NCBI GenBank assembly: GCA_963832245.1
Contig: CAWHTG010000003.1
Span: forward strand, 124,001-188,000
From: JABDBE01 sp963832245
Lineage (GTDB): Bacteria; Acidobacteriota; Terriglobia; Terriglobales; Acidobacteriaceae
DNA length: 64,000 bases
Direction: 5' to 3'
Numbering within the stretch: position 1 is the stretch's first letter; each line of letters starts with the position of its first letter. Both the position numbers and the translations under genes were made by a program. Shown in pieces: positions 25,916 through 34,098 of the stretch. The notes beneath the pieces were generated by a model. The model saw only the letters and a program-made list of their open reading frames with translations, searched no databases and was not told the DNA's origin.

Positions 25916-26037
25916 CTCAGCTGTTAGCTATCAGCTCAACTCCTAAACCGAGAGTGAAACATCAACTCTACCGTCACTCGACATGCAGGAGTCATGGTCT
26001 GTGAGCTGAAAGCTGATAGCTGAAAGCTGAGAGCTGC
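25916..26037. repeat. Heptad-word inverted repeat R3, one arm inside trpA
   Basis: Left arm 25916-25940 has the words AGCTGTT, AGCTATC, AGCTCAA. Right arm 26003-26037 has AGCTGAA, AGCTGAT, AGCTGAA, AGCTGAG, AGCTGCT. The right arm lies within the trpA coding region and makes its C-terminal tail; the left arm begins 11 bases before the aroQ start. The loop is about 60 bases and holds the trpA stop codon. Confidence 0.85.
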
Positions 26038-26780
26038 TTTACAAATTCTGCCACAGACGCAGCCTCTTTGCCGGGATTGCGTTCGATGGTTTCGACAATC
26101 GCGCTGCCGACCACTGCTGCGTCAGCGAATTCCCCCACGGCCGCAAATTGTTCTGCTGTAGAAATACCGAAGCCGACCGCAATAGGAAGCTTCGTATACT
26201 TGCGGAGCCGGCGAACCAGTTTCCGCGCGTCTTCCGGCAATTGTTGGCGGGCTCCAGTCACCCCCGTTCGAGAGACCGCGTAAATGAATCCGCTCGACGC
26301 TTCCGCGATACGCTTCAGTCGATCATCGGTGCTGGTTGGAGCCGCCAGAAACACGGTCGCCAATTCGTTTCGCCGCATCTCGCGCAGATAGTCACCCGCT
26401 TCCTCCACCGGCAAATCCGTCAGCAGCGCTCCGTCAACTCCCGCATGGCGCGCCACCTTGCAGAACTTTTCCAAGCCCATGCGCAGGATCGGGTTCAAGT
26501 AAGAGAAAATGATCAGCCCGGTCGACTGCGCATGCTGCCGAACTTCCGCCGCCAGTTTCAGCACATCGGCCAGGGTTGCGCCATGCTGAAGCGCTCGTTG
26601 GCTGGCACGCTGGATCACTGGACCGTCAGCCACAGGATCGCTGAACGGCACTCCGAGTTCGATCACGTTGGCCCCGGCGTCAATTGCAGAGAGCACCACC
26701 TCGCGAGTAGTCGCCAGATCGGGGTCGCCACAGGTGACATAAGCCACCAATGAGGGACGATTGTGAAAAGAAAGAGGCAT
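25992..26780 (-). CDS. trpA: Tryptophan synthase alpha subunit
   Basis: Cleaves indole-3-glycerol phosphate to indole, passed to TrpB through the tunnel. The 262-aa protein has LVAYVTCGDPDL, the catalytic Glu in ANVIELGVPFSDPVADGP, catalytic Asp in ALLTDLPVEEAGDY and the phosphate loop VGFGISTAEQ, GSAIVETIE. Start ATG 26780 is chosen; a TTG at 26813 would add 11 residues without homology. The final 14 or so residues (QLSAFSYQLSAHRP) are encoded by the right arm of repeat R3 and look acquired. It lies 58 bases after trpB. Confidence 0.94.
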   Translation of the reverse strand: MPLSFHNRPSLVAYVTCGDPDLATTREVVLSAIDAGANVIELGVPFSDPVADGPVIQRASQRALQHGATLADVLKLAAEVRQHAQSTGLIIFSYLNPILRMGLEKFCKVARHAGVDGALLTDLPVEEAGDYLREMRRNELATVFLAAPTSTDDRLKRIAEASSGFIYAVSRTGVTGARQQLPEDARKLVRRLRKYTKLPIAVGFGISTAEQFAAVGEFADAAVVGSAIVETIERNPGKEAASVAEFVKQLSAFSYQLSAHRP

Positions 26781-26838
26781 GGCGTTAGTTGGAGCAGGAT
26801 TGTCGTTGTTCAACCGACAAATGAAAATTGCAAATAAT

Positions 26839-28062
26839 TTAACCGTCGAGTTTCAGATTCTCCCTTAGGATTCCGATATCCTTATCTCCCCGCCCGGAGA
26901 TGTTGACGATCACAACTTCTGACTTTTTCATTTCCGGCGCCCGCTTGATCACTTCGCCGACGGCGTGCGCCGACTCGAGGGCGGGAATAATGCCTTCGGT
27001 CCGAGCCAGCAGCGTACAAGCTTCCAGCGCTTCGGCGTCGGTTGCGGAAACGTACTCTGCGCGGCCGGAATCATAGAGCGCCGCATGCTCCGGGCCGATC
27101 GAAGGGTAGTCCAGCCCGGCTGAGACGGAATGCGTGTTTGCCACCTGCCCCGCCGCATCCTGCAGTAAATACGAATAGGTTCCCTGCAAAACGCCCGGTG
27201 AACCCCCATGAAAACGAGCGGCATGTTCTCCCAGGCTCTCGCCGCGCCCACCGGCTTCGACGCCGATGAGCTTCACTCGCTTGTCCTTGATGAAGTCATG
27301 AAAGATGCCAATAGAATTTGAACCGCCGCCGACGCAGGCGAGAATCGCCGCGGGCAACTTGCCTTCGGCTTTGAGGATCTGCGCGCGAGCCTCGCGGCCG
27401 ATGACTTTATGAAAATCGCGCACCATCGTGGGATAGGGATGAGCGCCGAGCACGCTGCCAAGAAGATAGTGCGTCGTACGAACGTTGGTCACCCAATCGC
27501 GCATCGCCTCATTGATGGCGTCTTTCAGCGTGCGCGAACCCGACTCCACACCGCGCACTTCGGCCCCGAGTAATCGCATGCGGAAAACGTTCAGTTCCTG
27601 ACGCCGCATGTCCTCCGTGCCCATGTAAACAATGCACTCGAAGCCGAGCAGCGCGCAGACGGTGGCTGTGGCGACACCGTGCTGTCCGGCGCCGGTTTCG
27701 GCGATGATGCGGCGTTTGCCCATGCGCTCGGCCAGCAAGCCCTGTCCAAGGCAGTTATTGATTTTGTGCGCGCCGGTGTGGAGAAGATCTTCGCGCTTGA
27801 GATAAATTTTCGCGCCGCCAAGTTTCTCAGTGAGCCGCTGCGCGAAAAACAATGGCGTCGGCCGGCCGGCGTATGTCCGCAGGAGTTCATCCAGACGACG
27901 CTGGAAACCACGATCGCGCTTCGCCTTTTCGTATTCGCGCTCCAGTTCTTCGAGCGCAGCCATCAGCGTCTCGGGAACGTAGCGTCCTCCATAGACTCCG
28001 AATCGGCCTTTGACGGCTGCTTTGGCCGATTTGTTGTTCTTCGCGATCGTTGCGGTTGCCAT
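26839..28062 (-). CDS. trpB: Tryptophan synthase beta subunit
   Basis: Condenses indole with serine to tryptophan using PLP. The 407-aa protein has GGRYVPETLM, the PLP lysine in KREDLLHTGAHKINN, AETGAGQHGVATA and the Gly-rich phosphate loop CVGGGSNSIGIFHDF, all typical of TrpB1. Start ATG 28062 gives the usual N-terminus; an upstream in-frame reading overlaps trpF. The gene begins 2 bases after the trpF stop, so the two are coupled. A GGAGAGGG sequence lies somewhat far upstream inside trpF. Confidence 0.96.
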   Translation of the reverse strand: MATATIAKNNKSAKAAVKGRFGVYGGRYVPETLMAALEELEREYEKAKRDRGFQRRLDELLRTYAGRPTPLFFAQRLTEKLGGAKIYLKREDLLHTGAHKINNCLGQGLLAERMGKRRIIAETGAGQHGVATATVCALLGFECIVYMGTEDMRRQELNVFRMRLLGAEVRGVESGSRTLKDAINEAMRDWVTNVRTTHYLLGSVLGAHPYPTMVRDFHKVIGREARAQILKAEGKLPAAILACVGGGSNSIGIFHDFIKDKRVKLIGVEAGGRGESLGEHAARFHGGSPGVLQGTYSYLLQDAAGQVANTHSVSAGLDYPSIGPEHAALYDSGRAEYVSATDAEALEACTLLARTEGIIPALESAHAVGEVIKRAPEMKKSEVVIVNISGRGDKDIGILRENLKLDG

Positions 28063-28064
28063 CT

Positions 28065-28790
28065 CTATACGACCCTCTCCAACTGACGAACAGCGCCAAC
28101 AAACGCCCGCACTTTTTCTGGATCCTTCTTGCCTGGTTTCGCTTCGACCCCGGAGGAAACATCTACGCCCCAAGGCTTCAATATTTGGATCGCCTCAGTA
28201 ACATTCCTTGGGTTCAGGCCACCAGCAACTACAACCCGAACAACTTGTTTCATCTGCTCTACAATGGGCGCTGCTTTTTTCCAATCGAACGCGACCCCGG
28301 TTCCACCGGGTTGCTGAAGACTGCCGGAATCGAGAAAAATTGTCTGGAAAAAGCTTACCAATTTATCTCCTCCCGAATGGGATCGCATAGCCTCTGCGGC
28401 TCGCGCAAGGCTGGAGATAAAACTTCTCGCGGAATCTTCCGATTCAATAAACCACTCTGCGGGCATGGACAGGTAGCTTTTGAACCCCGGCGGAAAAACA
28501 TATGCTGTTGTTTCGTTTACTGAACCGACCTGCTGCCCCAAGTGAAGTTGCGATCCGGTCAAGCCCAAACCTTGCACAAGTTCGAGGAAGTTCTTCGGAT
28601 TATTGCCTACGAACACCCCAACTTTCTCGATATGCGCGGGGAGTTGGCGCACGATATCACTTACGGTTTCCGGGGCCACGTTTCGCGGGCTCTTTTCGTA
28701 AAACACAAATCCGAGGGCATTCGCGCCCGCGTCAACGGCAGCGAGCGCGTCGTCGAGATTCGTGATCCCACAAATTTTTACCCAAGTCAT
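28065..28790 (-). CDS. trpF: Phosphoribosylanthranilate isomerase
   Basis: Amadori rearrangement of phosphoribosylanthranilate. The 241-aa barrel shows VKICGITNLDDALAAVDAGA with catalytic Cys7, GFVFYEKSPR, KVGVFVGN, LHLGQ, catalytic Asp in IFLDSG, and the phosphate-binding AGGLNPRNV and GVDVSSGVE. It is a little longer than usual (about 205-220 aa) because of extra residues around positions 100-140. It sits between trpC and trpB in the same direction. Confidence 0.93.
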   Translation of the reverse strand: MTWVKICGITNLDDALAAVDAGANALGFVFYEKSPRNVAPETVSDIVRQLPAHIEKVGVFVGNNPKNFLELVQGLGLTGSQLHLGQQVGSVNETTAYVFPPGFKSYLSMPAEWFIESEDSARSFISSLARAAEAMRSHSGGDKLVSFFQTIFLDSGSLQQPGGTGVAFDWKKAAPIVEQMKQVVRVVVAGGLNPRNVTEAIQILKPWGVDVSSGVEAKPGKKDPEKVRAFVGAVRQLERVV

Positions 28791-28833
28791 AAAACCAGTT
28801 TCCGTCCTCGGTCGCGAGCTCTATTTGTGCGAC

Positions 28834-29652
28834 TTATTTTCTGGCTGGCGCGTGAGACTCGCGTTGCGCCTCTACCAGAAAGGCTTTCAATGCTTCTCCA
28901 GGAGACTTGGCTTTCATCAACGATTCACCGATCAGAAATGCCTGATAGCCAGCCGCACGCAGACGGGCGATGTCGGTTCCGCTATGGATTCCACTCTCCG
29001 CCACGCGCAGTACATTCTCTGGAATCGAGTCTGCCAGCCGCATCGCAGTTTCGAGATCAACCTGGAAGGTTCGCAGATTGCGGTTGTTCACGCCAATCAG
29101 GTCGCAACCCGCATCCGCAGCACGATGTAATTCCTCTTCATCGTGCACTTCGCATAAAACATCGAGCCGGTAGTCACCGGCGCGACGAGCCAGCACCTTC
29201 AATTCCGCCGGAGACAGCGCTGCCACAATCAACAGGACCGCATCAGCGCCGTTAGCTCGCGCTTCCAGCAACTGGAATTCATCGACAATAAAATCCTTGC
29301 GTAGGCAAGGCAGCCTCGTGCTGGACGATGCACGTTGCAAGTTTTCCAATGATCCCTGGAAAAATTCCGCATCGGTTAAAACCGACAAAGCTGCCGCGCC
29401 CGCGCTCTCCAGTTCTTGCGCCAGACTCGCGGGATCAAACTCAGAGCGAATCAGTCCGCGCGACGGCGAGGCCCGTTTGAGTTCCGCGATGATGGCTATG
29501 CCATTCGCGCTACTGGATTCCAATCCGCGTCGAAAGCCGCGCGGCGCATGGCTTCCAGCCTGCCGGTCAAGTTGACGCAGATCGGTTGCGGGCTTGACTT
29601 CGGCAACTCTTCGGCGGGTTGCGGCGACGATTTCGTCGAGGCTGGCAGGCAT
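28834..29652 (-). CDS. trpC: Indole-3-glycerol phosphate synthase
   Basis: Closes the indole ring in tryptophan synthesis. The 272-aa barrel has IIAELKRASPSRG with catalytic Lys and Glu, ALSVLTDAEFFQGSLE, LRKDFIVDEFQLLEARANGADAVLLI, IGVNNRNLRTF and VAESGIHSGTD, the complete family set. Start ATG 29652 (MPASLDEIV) is the family start; an in-frame extension of 47 residues upstream lacks homology. It is the first trp gene on this strand, 98 bases after the preceding hypothetical gene. trpD and trpE are not in the window. Confidence 0.95.
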   Translation of the reverse strand: MPASLDEIVAATRRRVAEVKPATDLRQLDRQAGSHAPRGFRRGLESSSANGIAIIAELKRASPSRGLIRSEFDPASLAQELESAGAAALSVLTDAEFFQGSLENLQRASSSTRLPCLRKDFIVDEFQLLEARANGADAVLLIVAALSPAELKVLARRAGDYRLDVLCEVHDEEELHRAADAGCDLIGVNNRNLRTFQVDLETAMRLADSIPENVLRVAESGIHSGTDIARLRAAGYQAFLIGESLMKAKSPGEALKAFLVEAQRESHAPARK

Positions 29653-29750
29653 GTCGAATTGCGAATAATTATACGGGAAGGCAATCGGACCATCTGTCAC
29701 GAATTTGTCAAACCGAGGTCTCAAAGACGATCGGGTTCGACTGCGGGGGC

Positions 29751-30386
29751 TTATCGTTTCTTGTGAAACATCAATTGCCGGGCATCTGGCCAAAACTCTG
29801 TGAACGCGTTCTTGCCCATGAGTCCGGCGAATCCCCAGACGGTCCGCAAAGCTGCCGCTCGATTGGTCGCCTCACTGTCAGCTCGCCAAGTATTCGAGAG
29901 GAAGTTATTTCCAGGCGTGGCAATGTACCGAGCGTAAGCGGGCATGCGATTGCCGTGGCGATTGTGGGCTACGAAAGTCATGACTACCACGCGTCGTATG
30001 CGGTCTTTGAGCGGATCGCTGGCGTTCCGGAAATAACCATAGCGAGGATCCTCCCCCCACAAAGCGCCGAGTCCCGCCTCTATGACGTTGCCAGTAGAGA
30101 CGCCGGTAAGCCGCATCCCATAGCGATCCCCGAACCCTCCCCAATGGGGTCCGTATTCTTTAGGAGCGTCCCGCGCGGTGCCGATGCCAGCGCTAAACAG
30201 ACCCACAGTAAGGGTTTCAGGGCCGACTGTGTTGTCGACAACCCAACTGAGACGCTGGCGAGCTGTGATCGGTTGGTAAGGCGCTGAGGGAAGTGGGCTG
30301 GATAACGAACTTTGAACGGCCTGTCCGTGCGCCAACACGCTTCCGATAGCAAGCACGCCGGCGAGTTGCAGTTGAATCAGCTTCAC
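29751..30386 (-). CDS. Exported conserved hypothetical protein
   Basis: No function recognised. The chosen GTG 30386 gives a clean signal peptide (KLIQLQLAGVLAIGSVLAHGQA); the open frame extends to 30482 but that adds residues without sense. The mature part has Gly- and aromatic-rich stretches (YGPHWGGFGDRYGMRLTG, ALWGEDPRYGYF) suggesting an outer-membrane or periplasmic location, and a helical C-terminus. No Shine-Dalgarno sequence is obvious, so the start is uncertain. It precedes trpC by 98 bases in the same direction; a functional link is not evident. Confidence 0.6.
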   Translation of the reverse strand: MKLIQLQLAGVLAIGSVLAHGQAVQSSLSSPLPSAPYQPITARQRLSWVVDNTVGPETLTVGLFSAGIGTARDAPKEYGPHWGGFGDRYGMRLTGVSTGNVIEAGLGALWGEDPRYGYFRNASDPLKDRIRRVVVMTFVAHNRHGNRMPAYARYIATPGNNFLSNTWRADSEATNRAAALRTVWGFAGLMGKNAFTEFWPDARQLMFHKKR

Positions 30387-30471
30387 AATGTTAAGGACGC
30401 AGAGCGCCCATTTGGAGGCGCTCAGTGATAGTCGTGATTTTCTCGCATACTCGGCTGCGGATAAACAGGAG

Positions 30472-30514
30472 GTGCGAAACACAACGATAACGAAGTGCGA
30501 AACACAACGATAAC
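30472..30514. repeat. Two 20-base direct repeats upstream of the exported protein gene
   Basis: The 20-base sequence GTGCGAAACACAACGATAAC occurs at 30472-30491 and again, identical, at 30495-30514, a 23-base period. The pair lies 86 bases upstream of the gene at 29751-30386 (minus strand) and 58 bases downstream of tRNA-Leu. It might be a tandem protein-binding site or a small slippage product. Confidence 0.85.
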
Positions 30515-30571
30515 CATGGGTCGCTCAGACTGCTCATATGAAGCGACGCAAACGAAGGGAAAGCAAAAGCT

Positions 30572-30658
30572 TGGTGCCATCGAAGGGACTCGAACCCCCA
30601 CACCCTTGCGGGTACATGGACCTGAACCATGCGCGTCTGCCAATTCCGCCACGATGGC
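30572..30658 (-). tRNA. tRNA-Leu (anticodon CAG)
   Basis: An 87-base cloverleaf on the minus strand with acceptor arms GCCATCG and CGATGGC, discriminator A and an encoded CCA end (30572-30574). The anticodon stem CATGG/CCATG encloses loop TTCAGGT, giving anticodon CAG and reading CTG codons. The long variable arm (ACCCGCAAGGGT) and GGTTCGAGTCC T-arm are typical class II leucine tRNA features. Confidence 0.96.
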
Positions 30659-30752
30659 AAATAGTGATCCGATTACGGAGCAATCCTCGCGGGCCACCAG
30701 GAGAGAACCACCACAATATTCTACAGGGGCATCGCTAGCTGTCAAACCGGGC

Positions 30753-30872
30753 GTCAGGCTTTGGGCGTCGCGCTTCAGGTCTCAGCATGAGCACGTCCGA
30801 AGTGCGCGCAAGTTCTTACCCCTCAAAACGCAAATTCAATCGCAAGCCTGAAGCCTAATGCCTGAAGCCCTC
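30753..30872. repeat. Heptad-word inverted repeat R4 after osmC-type gene
   Basis: Left arm 30753-30786 has 7-base words around CAGGCTT, TGGGCGT, CGCGCTT, CAGGTCT. Right arm 30843-30872 has AAGCCTG, AAGCCTA, ATGCCTG, AAGCCCT. The loop is about 56 bases. It lies 9 bases downstream of the stop codon of the minus-strand OsmC gene, so it would be in the 3' untranslated part of that transcript. Confidence 0.8.
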
Positions 30873-30881
30873 CGCTCAATT

Positions 30882-31307
30882 TCAACCTTCCAGCTTGGCC
30901 GTCATCGTAATATTCGCTTTGAGAACCTTAGAAACGGGACATCCACTCTTGGCGTTCTCCGCCGCCTTCTGAAAAGCGGCCTGGTCGGCATTAGGCACCC
31001 GGCCGACCACGTCCAGATGAACTGCGGTGATGGTCCAGCCGGAATCGAGTTTTTCCATGGTCAGTGTGGCCGTAGTCTCGATGCTGGATGCGGTTAAGTT
31101 GGCGCCGCCCAACTGCCCGGAAAGCGCCATCGAGAAGCATCCAGCGTGGGCCGCCGCGATCAATTCTTCAGGATTCGTGCCCGGAGTGCTTTCGAATCGT
31201 GTGCTGAAGGAGTAGGGAGTATTGTTCAGTACCCCGCTCGCTGACGATACTGCCCCCTTGCCATCCTTAAGTCCGCCCTTCCAGACCGCACTTGCCTTGC
31301 GTTGCAT
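30882..31307 (-). CDS. OsmC-family peroxidase
   Basis: Detoxifies organic hydroperoxides with a cysteine pair. The 141-aa protein has the two conserved cysteines of the family: Cys57 in AAHAGCFSMAL and Cys123 in KSGCPVSKVL, and the N-terminal beta motif RKASAVWKGGLKDGKG. It is of the OsmC (osmotically inducible) branch rather than Ohr. Start ATG 31307 has GAGGAG 8-13 bases upstream; an in-frame extension upstream is not supported. Two heptad-word elements flank it. Confidence 0.9.
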   Translation of the reverse strand: MQRKASAVWKGGLKDGKGAVSSASGVLNNTPYSFSTRFESTPGTNPEELIAAAHAGCFSMALSGQLGGANLTASSIETTATLTMEKLDSGWTITAVHLDVVGRVPNADQAAFQKAAENAKSGCPVSKVLKANITMTAKLEG

Positions 31308-31380
31308 TTGTTTCTCCTCAATGAAAGTCGGTGCGTACTCATTGTAGCGGGAAGCAAGTGAAGGTGTCAGGTGGAGCGCA

Positions 31381-31520
31381 AGCACTCAGCATTTAGCACT
31401 CAGCATTCAGTCTTCGGCGTTTGCGCGGCGGCTATAGCACTTAAAGGTGCGGCGATTAAATGCGAAGGGCTGACTGCTAAGTGCTGAGTGCTGAGTGCTG
31501 ACTGCTGACTGCTGACTGCT
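31381..31520. repeat. Heptad-word inverted repeat R5
   Basis: Left arm 31381-31412: words AGCACTC, AGCATTT, AGCACTC, AGCATTC. Right arm 31468-31520: TGCTAAG, TGCTGAG, TGCTGAG, TGCTGAC three times. The 55-base centre contains its own short hairpins. It lies between the small zinc-ribbon gene (stop at 31529) and the OsmC gene, both on the minus strand. The words closely match those of R6 at 38831-38974. Confidence 0.88.
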
Positions 31521-31528
31521 ACATTCAC

Positions 31529-31717
31529 TCAATAGAAGTCCGAACAGCTCAAATAAAAGCCGCAACGTGGGCAACTCAGTTTGCATCGCTGCTCTTGCAA
31601 TGCTGTCGAGCAATTGGGACAAAAACGCAATGCCGCTCCGTCAGTAGCTTCGCGAATGGCGACTTTATCCGGATGGAGATTTCCGGAATTGATCGAGACC
31701 GAAACCGGTTCACTCAT
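31529..31717 (-). CDS. Small zinc-ribbon protein, 62 aa
   Basis: Function unknown. The C-terminal half is a zinc ribbon: CPNC near residue 33, then CPRCGFYLSCSDFY at the end, giving two CxxC pairs plus two extra Cys. The N-terminus is polar with no membrane segment. Such tiny ribbon proteins often act as accessory or nucleic acid-binding factors, but nothing here decides between these. Its stop lies 9 bases from repeat R5. Confidence 0.6.
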   Translation of the reverse strand: MSEPVSVSINSGNLHPDKVAIREATDGAALRFCPNCSTALQEQRCKLSCPRCGFYLSCSDFY

Positions 31718-31835
31718 TAGAATGCGGAAAACTTATCAGCCAGAGCAGGGTCGCGCAATTACACTTCCTGATTCGCTTTGCTCATCGCGAACTTCCAACC
31801 GCCCCCGCGATCGAGCACTCTGACCGAAACTCCAA

Positions 31836-32282
31836 CTAAGCGACTTTGCTGCCACCAATTCCTTGCTCCACGACGGGCAAGCTGCTGCTCCAGGAATCGC
31901 CTACAATCCGCCAGACGCCGAGCCGGCGCCAGGCGCGCAGAAACTTTCCGGCGTCGACAATCGTCGCGCTTCCCGTCTGAATTGAAACCGTATAGCGTCC
32001 CATTTCAATCGCCATATCGCCCGACTGGTCAACCCGCGTAGTCTCAAAGCGCAGATTCTGGTATCCCGCCTCGGTGTAGCGTCCCAGCATGCGCTCGATC
32101 GCTTTCGCTCCCTGAGCCCACTCGCGATGCGAAAGCATCAAAACGCCGTCGGGGGCAAATAATGCCGCTGCCTGATCATAGTTGCCAGTGTTGAATGCTG
32201 TGCAAAAATCCTGGGTGAGGCCTCGAATCGTTGATTCGACTTCGGACTGCGCGGGGACGCCGCCAAAGGGAGACCGGTACAT
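31836..32282 (-). CDS. NTF2/SnoaL-like fold protein
   Basis: A 148-aa protein of the NTF2-like superfamily (DUF4440/SnoaL type). It has the helical entry TIRGLTQDFCTAFNTGNYDQAAALFAPDGVL and the beta-sheet GRYTVSIQTGSATIVDAGKFLRAWRRLGVWRIVGDSW typical of the cone-shaped fold. No catalytic residue set is evident, so it may be an enzyme, a ligand binder or an assembly partner. Start ATG 32282 has AGGAGG seven bases upstream; the longer open frame to 32441 is rejected. Transcribed divergently from the metallo-beta-lactamase/rhodanese gene. Confidence 0.75.
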   Translation of the reverse strand: MYRSPFGGVPAQSEVESTIRGLTQDFCTAFNTGNYDQAAALFAPDGVLMLSHREWAQGAKAIERMLGRYTEAGYQNLRFETTRVDQSGDMAIEMGRYTVSIQTGSATIVDAGKFLRAWRRLGVWRIVGDSWSSSLPVVEQGIGGSKVA

Positions 32283-32533
32283 CAAACTACCTCCTGGGGG
32301 GACAGGATACAAATTTCGTATTTCGCCCATTGGCCCTGGCCGAGAGCCAAACAGCGCGTCAGACTTGCATTGTAGCGCAAAAACCGAAGTGGAAGACCAC
32401 CAAGTTTTCTTTAGGAGAAGCACCGCAACCCCGGGCTCCATAGAACCGCTCAGAAGAAGCTCCCAAATTCTTAAGCTCTGGGGTTATCATGATTCGGGTT
32501 GAGCCCTGCGAGTTCTCGTCCGAGGCCGCGATC

Positions 32534-33925
32534 ATGTACTTCGAACAGTTCTACCTGGGTTGTTTGGCGCACGCGTCCTATATGTTGGCGTCAGAAGGCG
32601 AGGCGGTCGTGGTCGATCCCCAGCGAGACGTCGATATTTACTTGAAAGCCGCCGGGGAAAATGGACTGAAGATCGGCCATATCTTTGAAACTCATCTGCA
32701 CGCCGATTTTGTCTCCGGACACAAAGAGCTCGCCGCCCGCACCGGAGCAAAGATTTACATCGGAGCCCGTGCCGGGGCCAAGTTCCCACACATTGATGTA
32801 CAAGATGGCTTCGAGCTACGAGTGGGCAAGGCCCTGCTCAAAGTGCTCGATACTCCGGGCCACACGCCCGAAAGCATCTGCCTTCTAATCACGGATGAGG
32901 AAAAGTCGCCCAAGCCATGGGCGGTCTTAACCGGCGACACCCTGTTCCTGGGAGACGTCGGGCGGCCCGATCTCTCAAAGACGCACACTCCCGCGGAACT
33001 GGCCGGCATGCTCTACGACAGTTTGCATCACAAGCTGCTGGCCCTCGAGGATGACGTACTCGTCTATCCCGCCCACGGAGCCGGTTCCCTCTGCGGCCGC
33101 AATATGCGGGCCGAGCGATCCTCCACCATCGGCACCGAGCGGCTCACCAACTACGCTCTGCAAATCAAGAGCAGGCAAGAATTCATTCGGCAGTTGACCG
33201 CCAACTTGCCCACCCGTCCCGAGTACTTTCTACAGGATGCCGAAATCAATCGCGAGGGCGCGCCCGCGCTCGCCGACCTCCTCGAACTGCCTCCGATTTC
33301 CGCTGGGGAACTAAAGTCGATGCTAGATGACGGAGTAGTCGCCCTCGACGTTCGCCCCGGCGACCAGTTCGCCTGCGGGCATGTACCCGGCTCAGTCAAC
33401 ATTGCTCTGTCAGGCCAGTTTGCCACTTGGGCGGGAACCGTTCTAGGCTTATCTGCCCGTCCCGTGCTGATCGCAGATTCCCCCGAGCAGATCCCCGAAG
33501 CTCAACTTCGATTGGCAAGAGTGGGCATTGAAGACGTCATGGGATACCTGACAGGTGGCGTGAAAGCCTGGGAGCAAGCGGGATTCGCACTCGCCGAACT
33601 GCCCCAGATCACCCCGCAGACGTTGCAGCAGCGTCTGCAAGCTCACACAGCGCAAGTGCTCGACGTGCGCCGCGAACCCGAATGGCACGCCGGACACATT
33701 GAAGGTGCCACCTGGTGGCCGCTGGACAATTTCAAGATCTCCCCGCCCGAAATCGACCACGCCCGCCCCATCGCCGTCCACTGCAAGAGCGGATACCGCA
33801 GCATGATCGCCTGCAGCCTCCTGCAACGAGCCGGCTACCAAAACGTCACCAACGTAATCGGCGGCTTCGACGCCTGGCAGCAAGCTAACCTCCCAGTCCA
33901 GCCTGAAACCACGGTCGACGCCTAG
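32534..33925 (+). CDS. Metallo-beta-lactamase hydrolase fused to two rhodanese domains
   Basis: Likely persulfide dioxygenase-type enzyme (ETHE1/Blh-like) in sulfide and glutathione persulfide metabolism. Residues about 1-240 form the MBL domain with metal ligands in THLHADFVSGH, LDTPGHTPES, TGDTLFLGDVGRPDL and YPAHGAG. Two rhodanese domains follow (about 255-355 and 365-460). The second has an active-site Cys (HCKSGYRS); the first has lost its Cys (ADSPEQIP). The N-terminal start ATG 32534 (MYFEQFYLGCLAH) has GAGG eight bases upstream. It is monocistronic. Confidence 0.9.
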   Translation: MYFEQFYLGCLAHASYMLASEGEAVVVDPQRDVDIYLKAAGENGLKIGHIFETHLHADFVSGHKELAARTGAKIYIGARAGAKFPHIDVQDGFELRVGKALLKVLDTPGHTPESICLLITDEEKSPKPWAVLTGDTLFLGDVGRPDLSKTHTPAELAGMLYDSLHHKLLALEDDVLVYPAHGAGSLCGRNMRAERSSTIGTERLTNYALQIKSRQEFIRQLTANLPTRPEYFLQDAEINREGAPALADLLELPPISAGELKSMLDDGVVALDVRPGDQFACGHVPGSVNIALSGQFATWAGTVLGLSARPVLIADSPEQIPEAQLRLARVGIEDVMGYLTGGVKAWEQAGFALAELPQITPQTLQQRLQAHTAQVLDVRREPEWHAGHIEGATWWPLDNFKISPPEIDHARPIAVHCKSGYRSMIACSLLQRAGYQNVTNVIGGFDAWQQANLPVQPETTVDA

Positions 33926-34098
33926 CGCCCGGTCACCGGCCTGAATTCGGCTTGGCCGTGGCCCCGTTCGCAGTCCGAATCTCCCCAACCACTGTTAATC
34001 CTATACAGTTCTTGGGTTTACGTTGACCAAAATGGTTCTTTCAGGTAGCTTAAATACATAAACCATAGTGGGGACGTGTACCCTTATAGGAACTTATC

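Noticed and set aside
24601..26004. Long open frame (467 codons) on the plus strand opposite aroF and aroQ
   Set aside because: Antisense to two well-recognised genes, with no homology or ribosome-binding site; a codon-bias shadow.
26148..26753. 201-codon open frame on the plus strand opposite trpA
   Set aside because: Lies entirely within trpA on the other strand and has no recognisable domain.
30391..30851. Several open frames over the tRNA-Leu gene
   Set aside because: They cross a tRNA cloverleaf and have no independent support.
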